Shown here: piece after piece, positions 1 through 5,228 of the stretch | How positions within the stretch are numbered: position 1 is the first letter of the stretch | Layout: every line of letters begins with the position of its first letter | Origin: Candidatus Sulfopaludibacter sp. SbA3 | GTDB lineage: Bacteria; Acidobacteriota; Terriglobia; 20CM-2-55-15 | DNA: 5,713 nucleotides | Direction of reading: 5' to 3' | NCBI GenBank assembly: GCA_945861845.1 | Contig: CAMAWS010000244.1 | Coordinates: forward strand, 1-5,713 | Program-made: the position numbers and the translations under genes | The notes under the pieces: generated by a model | Database searches by the model: none | Told to the model about the DNA's origin: nothing | Seen by the model: only the letters and a program-made list of their open reading frames with translations

Positions 1-308
1 TGACAGTCAGTACACCAGACGCGGCCCTTGTCCGCATCGGCGAGCGGAGACTCCCACTTTGGATTCGGATTCTTGTTTTGCGGGGTGCTGTAGAGCGCCT
101 CCACCCACATGTGCATGAAGTACGCCTTTACAAACGGGGGTACTTTCGGCTGCTCATCGACGGCAGGCACAAGCGCGGCCAGCGGCCTGTCGTCAGGATT
201 CACAACCGGCTTTGTGGAGTTCTCCAGTGTCTCGCCGACGCCGGAAACCTCGACGTTTTGATTACAGCCAGCCAGCAGTAAGACAGCGATCAGTACGGTC
301 CATTTCAT
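1..308 (-). CDS. Lipoprotein with probable heme-c motif, 5' part only
   Basis: The reading frame starts at an ATG whose first base is 308 and runs off the left edge after 102 codons. A purine-rich GGAAAGG lies about 12 bases upstream of the ATG. The N-terminus is a lipoprotein signal: Lys2, a hydrophobic run at about residues 5-13, then lipobox LAGC with Cys15 as the predicted lipidated residue, followed by Asn-Gln. This predicts export and membrane anchoring on the outer side of the inner membrane or in the outer membrane. Residues 16-60 are polar and Pro/Val-rich and look like a linker. At residues 98-102 the sequence reads WCTDC, and the next codon begins CA, so it is His or Gln; if His, this is a CxxCH heme-c attachment site. 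A cytochrome-like electron-transfer role is inferred. The family is not recognised, and more heme sites may lie outside the window. Confidence 0.8.
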   Translation of the reverse strand, partial: MKWTVLIAVLLLAGCNQNVEVSGVGETLENSTKPVVNPDDRPLAALVPAVDEQPKVPPFVKAYFMHMWVEALYSTPQNKNPNPKWESPLADADKGRVWCTDC

Positions 309-403
309 AATCCGTGGCCCTTTCCATTAGTCGAGCGTCAACTCTAGCATCAAACACTTCCATGAATGCTTTCGCCAACTGCCGCCCAAACTGGAATTCG
401 CGG

Positions 404-409
404 ATTATA
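404..409 (-). promoter_or_regulatory. Candidate -10 element for the lipoprotein gene
   Basis: A perfect TATAAT is read on the minus strand in the 131-base divergent spacer (309-439). It would give a 5' leader of about 90 bases for the lipoprotein gene starting at 308. No convincing -35 hexamer lies 16-18 bases upstream, so this could be chance. On the plus strand, TATCTT at 428-433 is a weaker candidate for the rightward gene. Nothing else is recognisable in the spacer. Confidence 0.25.
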
Positions 410-439
410 TCGTAGCTTGGCCCATGCTATCTTTGCGAC

Positions 440-982
440 ATGTCCTTATCGAGAAGGCAATTCTTCGGGAATTTCTGGGGTGGCAAGAAGAATGAGGCTC
501 AGCGCAGCGTCAGAATGCGCGCGCTCGAGACGTACGTTCGAACAAGTCTCCTGCCTTACGACTTTGCGATCACCGCCCAACAGGACGCAGAGATCTTCTC
601 GGCCGCGCGATCCCTGATGGCACAGACGTCGGACGAAGACTTGTTTGCGTACACGATGCGGGTACGGCTCGAAGACATGGTTCGAGCGAAGCTGGCGCCC
701 TGGCGGGAAGAAAGTCTCAATCAGGACCGAGCCTATCGCAATAAGGAAATCCGGGAGTCCGCGATTGATTACGTCCATCACTTCCTCACGGTGGAAGCCA
801 CAGATGCGATGATCGATCACCTCAAGATCCGCTTCGAGGTTGCAGACCGTGAAACCCTTCAAAGCGTACTTGAAAACAAGATCCGGGAATGGATGGCGGG
901 CGTGGACGAGAAACAGGTCCTTGATTACAACGTATTCTCGGTGAAGGAACTGGTCTTTTCACAACTTCGGTCGTGGTGTTAA
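440..982 (+). CDS. Conserved-looking hypothetical protein with Tat-like N-terminus
   Basis: The product is 180 residues and I do not recognise its family. It opens MSLSRRQFFG, and residues 4-9 (SRRQFF) match the twin-arginine consensus. The next residues (NFWGGKKNEAQ) are polar and charged, with no hydrophobic core, so a Tat signal is unlikely and the protein is predicted cytoplasmic. NapF-type ferredoxins also carry a non-exported SRRxF motif at the N-terminus, but no iron-sulfur cysteine pattern is present here; the only Cys is the last residue (180). The rest is charged and apparently mostly helical. ATG 440 is the first ATG after the in-frame stop at 413-415. It has no Shine-Dalgarno sequence, so ATG 515 (Met26) is a possible later start. 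The gene is divergent from the lipoprotein gene and 52 bases ahead of the DksA-like gene. The spacer 983-1034 holds only a short direct repeat, GGCCTCA, at 999 and 1008. Confidence 0.72.
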   Translation: MSLSRRQFFGNFWGGKKNEAQRSVRMRALETYVRTSLLPYDFAITAQQDAEIFSAARSLMAQTSDEDLFAYTMRVRLEDMVRAKLAPWREESLNQDRAYRNKEIRESAIDYVHHFLTVEATDAMIDHLKIRFEVADRETLQSVLENKIREWMAGVDEKQVLDYNVFSVKELVFSQLRSWC

Positions 983-1034
983 GATCAGGGGTTTTGTTGG
1001 CCTCATCGGCCTCACTTAGTGGATTGGAAAGAGT

Positions 1035-1373
1035 ATGTCTCCTTCAGAGTTGAACAAGTATCGGCTGATCCTTGGAAAGAAGCATGAAGAACTGCTGGCT
1101 GCGGCGCCGGCTCGCACTCCTGCTTCTGAGCCAGGATCAAAGAGTGGGGATTGGATCGATCAATCCAGCCAGGAGAGTGATCTGCACGTTCACCTCAGGT
1201 TGATGCAAACCGACTCCAAGCTGCAGCGCGCCATCGAAGAAGCAATCCATCGCATCGATGCCGGCACCTATGGCATCTGCATGGACTGCGAAGATGAAAT
1301 TCCCGCGACGCGCCTCGAAGCGGTTCCATGGACGCGGCTCTGCGTGGATTGCAAGGAAAAGAAAGACAAGTAG
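1035..1373 (+). CDS. Short DksA/TraR-family C4 zinc-finger protein
   Basis: The product is 112 residues. Its C-terminus holds a four-cysteine zinc finger, C82-x2-C85 and C103-x2-C106, inside the family pattern YGxCxxCxxxI...RLEAxPxxxxCxxC. Before it, residues 39-44 read DWIDQS, which lines up with the DxxDxA motif at the tip of the DksA coiled coil; Ser replaces Ala. DksA proteins bind the RNA polymerase secondary channel and tune initiation, often together with ppGpp. That role is inferred here by family. The product is shorter than E. coli DksA (151 residues): the N-terminal helical part is reduced to about 38 residues, so it is closer to the compact TraR/DksA-like members. The ATG is preceded by GGAAAGA with good spacing. 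It may be cotranscribed with the upstream gene. Family confidence is high; the exact target is unknown. Confidence 0.9.
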   Translation: MSPSELNKYRLILGKKHEELLAAAPARTPASEPGSKSGDWIDQSSQESDLHVHLRLMQTDSKLQRAIEEAIHRIDAGTYGICMDCEDEIPATRLEAVPWTRLCVDCKEKKDK

Positions 1374-1439
1374 CCTCCGGATTTACGCCCAAACAGCCGC
1401 AAAGAGCGCGGCTGCCGCACTTAACCTCCTACGGAGGCT
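1372..1439. terminator. Nested inverted repeats between convergent genes, probable terminator region
   Basis: Three pairings are visible. CAGCCGC (1394-1400) pairs with GCGGCTG (1408-1414) across a 7-base loop. AGCCTCCG (1372-1379, overlapping the DksA-like stop codon) pairs perfectly with CGGAGGCT (1432-1439) and encloses the first hairpin. CCTCC (1425-1429) can instead pair locally with GGAGG (1433-1437), which excludes the outer stem. The inner hairpin read on the minus strand is followed by TTTG, a poor T-tract, and none follows on plus. It lies between convergent genes and probably ends one or both transcripts. Confidence 0.45.
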
Positions 1440-1453
1440 CAGTTCTTCGCCCT

Positions 1454-1945
1454 TCAGCCAGGACGGGTGGCAGGCAAGCCGTCATCGGGCTGAAATAGCT
1501 GAACCGGAGGACGCCCCGCGCATTTTGCCAGTCTCGCAGAAATTTCCTCGAGCGTCGCCTTGCTGAAGCCGAAATCGCTCAGGCTGATAACTCCGCTGGT
1601 TTCGACAATAAATATGGACGGCACGTTGGTCAGGCCGTAGGCCGAAGATACCGGATACGGGTGCTCGTCGATCAGGAACGGGAATCCGAACCCCTCAGCG
1701 AATTCCCGCGTTTCATTTAGATCGTCCTGCGAAATCGCCCACAGCGTGCAGCCCTCGACTTCCCCCATCGCGGCGGTAATCTTCTGGATAAACGGAAAGG
1801 TGAACTGGCTGGTCGGACAGGCGGACCTATAAAAGACGAGGACCAGCGTTCCCTTCGCGATCTCACGGCGAAGGGAGCGCGAACTTCCATGTATATCAGT
1901 GAGCTCGAAATCGGGTGCCGGAACCCCGGCAGATAAAGACTTCAT
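1454..1945 (-). CDS. Peroxiredoxin-like (AhpC/TSA, redoxin) protein with CPTS active site
   Basis: The product is 163 residues with a thioredoxin-fold layout: PAPDFELTDIHG near the start (residues 9-20), the strand LVLVFY (34-39), the active-site loop S41-A-C43-P-T-S46, and the VPS segment (108-110) expected to supply the cis-proline. It would reduce peroxides or act as a thiol oxidoreductase in the cytoplasm, since no signal peptide is seen. Relatives with a CPxC site form an internal disulfide; here the second position is Ser46 (codon AGC), one base away from Cys TGC. Other cysteines are C66 and C142. The start is placed at ATG 1945 because the family N-terminus begins there; the frame stays open upstream but runs antisense over pilT. 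No Shine-Dalgarno is evident, and an in-frame TTG lies 9 bases upstream. The gene is divergent from pilT and converges on the DksA-like gene. Confidence 0.85.
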   Translation of the reverse strand: MKSLSAGVPAPDFELTDIHGSSRSLRREIAKGTLVLVFYRSACPTSQFTFPFIQKITAAMGEVEGCTLWAISQDDLNETREFAEGFGFPFLIDEHPYPVSSAYGLTNVPSIFIVETSGVISLSDFGFSKATLEEISARLAKCAGRPPVQLFQPDDGLPATRPG

Positions 1946-1987
1946 AGTGTACAATCCATTGACGATCGGCACGGATCGCCGACCCTG

Positions 1988-1993
1988 TATAAT
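1988..1993 (+). promoter_or_regulatory. -10 element of the pilT cluster promoter
   Basis: A perfect TATAAT lies 30 bases ahead of the pilT start and would give a leader of about 24 bases that includes both Shine-Dalgarno sequences. A TTGACG at 1959-1964 is the nearest -35-like hexamer, but it sits 23 bases upstream, longer than the usual 16-18, so the -35 contact is unclear. The spacer 1946-2023 is shared with the divergent peroxiredoxin-like gene. A short CGATC...GATCG inverted repeat (1963-1978) could be an operator; this is speculative. Confidence 0.55.
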
Positions 1994-2003
1994 ACGTCGC
2001 CGT

Positions 2004-2021
2004 AGGGAGGAACTGGAGGAG
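2004..2021 (+). promoter_or_regulatory. Double Shine-Dalgarno for pilT
   Basis: Two strong anti-16S matches precede the ATG at 2024: AGGGAGG (2004-2010) and GGAGGAG (2015-2021). The second is the properly spaced one, with 4 bases between its GGAGG core and the ATG. They fix the pilT start and suggest efficient translation. Confidence 0.75.
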
Positions 2022-2023
2022 AA

Positions 2024-3100
2024 ATGGCGAAGATAGACGCTTTCTTTAACTTCATGAACGAGCATGGCGCTTCGGACCTGCATCTTGCGTCCGGCTCGCA
2101 GCCGATTGTCCGGGTGCGAGGCGAAATGGAACGTCTGGCCTACCCCGCACTCGACAACGACAGCTTGAAGGCAATGCTGTACGAGATCGCTCCGGAATAT
2201 AAAATCAAGGTATTCGAAGAAACTGGCGATGTCGACTTTGGATACGAAATTCCCGGAATCGCAAGGTACCGAGCCAATTTTTTCAACCAGAAGTACGGCG
2301 TCGCGGCAGTATTCCGGCAAATACCCTCAAAGATCCTGACGGCAGAGCAGCTTGGGCTTCCACCGATCATGAAAAAGTTCGCGGCCCTGCACAAGGGACT
2401 GGTGCTGGTAACAGGCCCGACCGGCAGCGGCAAGTCCACCACCCTGGCGGCAATCGTCGACCACGCGAACAAGACGCGAAAGGACCACATCATCACGGTT
2501 GAAGACCCTATCGAATTCGTTCACGAAAGCCAGAGCTGTCTTGTGAATCACCGGGAGGTCGGTCTCCATACTAAATCGTTTTCTGCGGCGCTACGCGGCG
2601 CCCTTCGTGAAGACCCGGACATCATTCTCGTCGGCGAAATGCGAGACCTGGAAACGATCGAACTCGCCATTACTGCCGCGGCTACCGGCCACCTCGTGTT
2701 CGGAACGCTGCACACTCCAAGCGCAGCGAAAACGATCGACCGCGTGATTGACGTATTTCCGGCCGGCCAGCAGAACCAGATTCGCAATACGCTGTCGGAA
2801 GCGCTCAAAGGCGTCATCGCGCAGAACCTGTTCAAGAGAATCGACGTAAAGGGCCGAGTATGCGCCCTCGAAATCCTCGTCGTGACGCCTGCAATTGCGA
2901 ACCTGATCCGGGAGGCGAAAACATTCCAGATTCCCGGCATGCTGCAGGTTGGCAAGAAGCACGGAATGCAGACCCTCGACGATGGCATCATGGATCTGTT
3001 GAACAAGAAGATGATCAGCGCCGAGGACGCTTACGCCCGCTGCATCGATAAGAACAAATTCCGGCCACTGCTCAAGAATCCGCCGGAAGAATGGGAATAG
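2024..3100 (+). CDS. pilT: Type IV pilus retraction ATPase PilT
   Basis: The product is 358 residues, the normal PilT length. The N-terminal PAS-like domain carries SDLHL (17-21). The RecA-like domain holds Walker A GPTGSGKST (131-139), the Asp box TVEDPIEF (158-165), Walker B with DIILVGEMRD (199-208; catalytic Glu205) and the His box TGHLVFGTLHT (221-231). The C-terminal domain has AIANLIRE (290-297), the counterpart of the PilT signature AIRNLIRE with Arg replaced by Ala. PilT is a cytoplasmic hexamer that docks on the pilus base and drives pilin disassembly, giving retraction and twitching. It leads a tight unit: the next ATPase starts 3 bases after its stop. No pilB, pilC or pilin gene is in the window, so the pilus itself must be encoded elsewhere. 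Confidence 0.95.
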   Translation: MAKIDAFFNFMNEHGASDLHLASGSQPIVRVRGEMERLAYPALDNDSLKAMLYEIAPEYKIKVFEETGDVDFGYEIPGIARYRANFFNQKYGVAAVFRQIPSKILTAEQLGLPPIMKKFAALHKGLVLVTGPTGSGKSTTLAAIVDHANKTRKDHIITVEDPIEFVHESQSCLVNHREVGLHTKSFSAALRGALREDPDIILVGEMRDLETIELAITAAATGHLVFGTLHTPSAAKTIDRVIDVFPAGQQNQIRNTLSEALKGVIAQNLFKRIDVKGRVCALEILVVTPAIANLIREAKTFQIPGMLQVGKKHGMQTLDDGIMDLLNKKMISAEDAYARCIDKNKFRPLLKNPPEEWE

Positions 3101-3103
3101 GGC

Positions 3104-4270
3104 ATGACAAAGGCTGAACTTGATTACCTGCTTGGCACGATGCTGGATGCGTACAAGAACGTTTCAGACCTCAACATCACCGCGGATAAACCGCTCCAGG
3201 TCGAGTCATCCGGCGAACTGCAGCCGGTAAAAGTCGAGCCACCGATCGAAAAATTGACGCCGTTTCAGACCGAAACGATGTCGCTCAATATCATCAACCG
3301 GAATCGGCGGCTGACGGAAGACCTCCTCAAGGCAGGATCGTGCGACTGTTCTTACTCGCTGGGCACAAAGGCCCGTTTCCGCGTGAACATTTTCACGCAG
3401 CGGGGCCATTACTCGATCATTCTCCGGAGACTTTCGACCGACATCCCGAACCTCTCGCAGCTCAACCTTCCGCCGGTGTTCCACGAAATGTCGAAGGAGA
3501 AGACGGGTCTTATTCTCGTCACCGGCGCCACGGGCAGCGGTAAGTCCACGACGCTGGCGGCACTGCTGAACGAGCTGAACGAAACGAAGTCGATTCATAT
3601 TGTCACCCTCGAAGACCCGGTCGAGTTCGTCCACCCCCAGAAGAAAGCCACGTTCAACCAGCGCGAGATGGGAAACGATTTCAATACCTTCGCCTCCGGG
3701 CTCCGCGCCGCCCTGCGGCAGGCCCCCAAGGTGATCCTGGTCGGCGAAATGCGCGATCGCGAAACGGTGGAAATCGGCCTGTCAGCGGCCGAAACGGGCC
3801 ACCTTGTCATGAGCACCCTGCATACGATCAACGCCGGCCAGACCATCAACCGTATTGTCGGCATGTTCGACCAGTCCGAGGAAAAGCAGATTCGGATACG
3901 GCTGGCGGAAACGGTCCGCTGGGTGGTGTCGCAACGCCTGCTTCCAAAGATCGGCGGAGGACGTGTCGCCGCGCTGGAAATCATGGGCAACAACCTTCGC
4001 GTTAAGGACACCGTCGAGCACGGCGAAATGGAAGGAAAGACTTTTTACGAAATTATCGAAGCAGCGGGATCCTTTGGCTGGAAAACTTTCGACATGGCCA
4101 TGATGGAGCACTACGAAAACGGCATGATTACCGAGGAGACTGCGCAGCTCTATTGCACCAGCAAGGGCGTTGTGTCGCGCGGCATCGACAGGATCAAGAA
4201 AACCAGGGGAGAAAAGACCAGCGATCTTGCCGGTCTGTCACTCGACCCGGATTACGGGAAGAAAAAATGA
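3104..4270 (+). CDS. PilT/PilU-family ATPase, PilU-like paralogue
   Basis: The product is 388 residues, clearly a paralogue of the preceding PilT over the ATPase core. Motifs are Walker A GATGSGKST (141-149), Asp box TLEDPVEF (168-175), Walker B region KVILVGEMRD (209-218; Glu215) and His box TGHLVMSTLHT (231-241). RQAP before Walker B, MRDRETV after it, and VSQRLLPK...GRVAALE (275-292) recall PilU more than PilT. The usual Asp at the start of Walker B is Lys209. The N-terminal SDLH is SDLN (21-24), the AIRNLIRE helix is replaced by an unrelated stretch (about 297-310), and a charged tail of roughly 25 residues follows. In other bacteria PilU assists PilT retraction under load and depends on PilT; a similar helper role is inferred. 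The start lies 3 bases past the pilT stop with only a weak GGG upstream, which suggests translational coupling. Confidence 0.9.
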   Translation: MTKAELDYLLGTMLDAYKNVSDLNITADKPLQVESSGELQPVKVEPPIEKLTPFQTETMSLNIINRNRRLTEDLLKAGSCDCSYSLGTKARFRVNIFTQRGHYSIILRRLSTDIPNLSQLNLPPVFHEMSKEKTGLILVTGATGSGKSTTLAALLNELNETKSIHIVTLEDPVEFVHPQKKATFNQREMGNDFNTFASGLRAALRQAPKVILVGEMRDRETVEIGLSAAETGHLVMSTLHTINAGQTINRIVGMFDQSEEKQIRIRLAETVRWVVSQRLLPKIGGGRVAALEIMGNNLRVKDTVEHGEMEGKTFYEIIEAAGSFGWKTFDMAMMEHYENGMITEETAQLYCTSKGVVSRGIDRIKKTRGEKTSDLAGLSLDPDYGKKK

Positions 4271-4731
4271 GCTCACAAGAAAAAATGGACTTCTTTGAGG
4301 TCGGCGACAAGACCTCGCTGATCTGCAGCGATCCGAGCACGACCGACCTTGCAAAGAAGACGCTTCGCGAACTTGGATTCAAGTATCACACTGCGGAAGC
4401 GCCCGAACTGGCAATAGACCGCATCCGGTATACGCAGTACGACATCATTATCATCCACGAGAACTTCGCCGGCGGTTCACTGCGATCCAATGCGGTCCTG
4501 AACTACCTGGCGCCGCTCCCGATGGCGCTACGCCGGAATTCATTTGTCTGCCTGGTTGGCCCGTCTCTCAAGACTCTCGACGCCATGCAGGCTTTCGCCC
4601 ACAGCGTCCACCTGGTGATGAATCCAGCAGACATGCCCAACCTTACGGCTATTCTCAAGAAGGGATTGGCGGAATTTGAGGGACTCTACCGCGCCTATAA
4701 GGACACGCTGGCCGCCGCTGGCGAGCGATAG
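4267..4731 (+). CDS. Degenerate receiver-like protein in the pilT cluster
   Basis: The product is 154 residues. The ATG overlaps the upstream stop as ATGA (4267-4270), a classic sign of coupled translation, and fixes the start. From about residue 16 the order resembles a CheY-type receiver: strand SLICSD (17-22), helix with AKKTLRELGF (29-38), strand YDIIIIHENFAGG (58-70), strand FVCLVGP (93-99) and strand VHLVMNP (114-120). By that alignment the acceptor Asp is His64, only Asp22 remains of the acidic pair, and the invariant Lys is Asn119. Phosphorylation in the usual way is therefore unlikely. A role as a binding partner or regulator of the two retraction ATPases is inferred only from operon position. 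Another three-layer Rossmann-like fold is possible. There is no membrane segment or output domain. Confidence 0.8.
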   Translation: MSSQEKMDFFEVGDKTSLICSDPSTTDLAKKTLRELGFKYHTAEAPELAIDRIRYTQYDIIIIHENFAGGSLRSNAVLNYLAPLPMALRRNSFVCLVGPSLKTLDAMQAFAHSVHLVMNPADMPNLTAILKKGLAEFEGLYRAYKDTLAAAGER

Positions 4732-4734
4732 AGG

Positions 4735-5112
4735 CTATTTCCGAGTTCGGTATTCCACTTTGTGCTCGAACTTCTTGGTATATATCCCGCGGTCGAATAC
4801 CGGAATCTGGATGTCGACTGAATAGTCAACCTCCACCTTGAGCGAATTCCCTCCGCCCAGAATTGTGATCTGGTCTCCCTGCACCGGAAGATCCAGTTCT
4901 TCCGCCTTCACAAGTATCAGCGCTCTTATTTCACCGGACGGCCGGTGGTCATCCCCTGTGATCTGAACGACATATTGAAGGTATTCCTCAAAATCATCGT
5001 CGCTCATGCTGACGCGAATGTAGTCGTAGGAGAGCCAGAAATAAAAAAAGCCGACCAACACCCAGAAAAGCAGGACCAGGCGCCTTGCCTTTGGGGTGGG
5101 CATCTTATTCAT
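4735..5112 (-). CDS. Small membrane-anchored protein of unknown function
   Basis: The product is 125 residues. A short basic N-terminus (Lys3, Lys8, Arg10, Arg11) is followed by one hydrophobic, aromatic-rich membrane segment at about 12-30, which predicts an N-in anchor with the remainder outside the cytoplasmic membrane. The soluble part (31-125) starts with an acidic patch MSDDDFEEY (36-44), then a likely helix (about 58-73), then beta-like segments QITIL (81-85), LKVEVDYSVDIQIP (91-104) and FEHKVEYRTRK at the end. The arrangement of one membrane helix, a helix and a small sheet recalls DUF4845-type proteins, but that is a weak resemblance from memory. ATG 5112 is chosen for its position just after the promoter; ATG 5103 (Met4) is possible. 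Neither has a Shine-Dalgarno sequence. Its stop is 3 bases from the convergent pseudo-receiver stop. Confidence 0.8.
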   Translation of the reverse strand: MNKMPTPKARRLVLLFWVLVGFFYFWLSYDYIRVSMSDDDFEEYLQYVVQITGDDHRPSGEIRALILVKAEELDLPVQGDQITILGGGNSLKVEVDYSVDIQIPVFDRGIYTKKFEHKVEYRTRK

Positions 5113-5120
5113 ACCGGGCG

Positions 5121-5149
5121 ATTATCCAAAAAGGGCTTTTTAGAAACAA
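5121..5149 (-). promoter_or_regulatory. Sigma-70-like promoter of the membrane-anchored protein gene
   Basis: On the minus strand, TTGTTT (5144-5149) and GATAAT (5121-5126) are separated by exactly 17 bases. The -10 matches consensus at 5 of 6 positions and the -35 at 3 of 6. The predicted start of transcription, near 5114, is about 2 bases ahead of ATG 5112, so the mRNA would be almost leaderless. This fits the absence of a Shine-Dalgarno sequence. Confidence 0.5.
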
Positions 5150-5156
5150 GGGCGTC

Positions 5157-5187
5157 AACGGGTAACCCTATCCTTGTGGCACCCGTT
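5157..5187. repeat. Inverted repeat between two minus-strand genes
   Basis: AACGGGT (5157-5163) and ACCCGTT (5181-5187) form a perfect 7-base stem with a 17-base loop. It lies downstream of the zinc-ribbon gene and just upstream of the next promoter, so it may be a weak terminator or an operator. No clear T-tract follows on the minus strand. The rest of the 116-base spacer (5113-5228) holds only the promoter at 5121-5149. Confidence 0.3.
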
Positions 5188-5228
5188 TGAACGGCCTCGC
5201 TGTCCTGAGCATTAGCTGATTGGCGGTT

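Noticed and set aside
78..281. Plus-strand open frame at the left end
   Set aside because: The minus strand here encodes a lipobox signal and CxxC motif in a continuous frame with a ribosome site; the plus frame is rich in Arg and His and is a shadow.
240..343. Short upstream frame beginning with an ATG at 343 on the minus strand and overlapping the lipoprotein start
   Set aside because: About 33 codons, out of frame, no ribosome site; no sign of an attenuator-type leader peptide.
446..862. Open frame on the minus strand opposite the 440-982 gene
   Set aside because: It is a shadow frame: unusual composition, no ribosome site, fully antisense to a more protein-like frame.
1946..2320. Upstream extension of the peroxiredoxin-like frame to a 288-residue protein
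   Set aside because: The extra part is antisense to the pilT start region and promoter, has no family character, and the redoxin N-terminus begins at ATG 1945.
2548..3006. Long minus-strand frames opposite pilT and its paralogue
   Set aside because: They mirror the ATPase coding frames and have Arg/Ser-rich shadow composition with no start signals.
4153..4266. Earlier in-frame ATG for the receiver-like protein
   Set aside because: It would overlap the PilU-like gene by 118 bases with Arg/Gln-rich sequence; the ATGA overlap at 4267 is a better start.
5128..5141. AAAAA-GGGC-TTTTT as an intrinsic terminator
   Set aside because: The stem is only five A-T pairs, too weak, and it is the spacer of a better-supported promoter.
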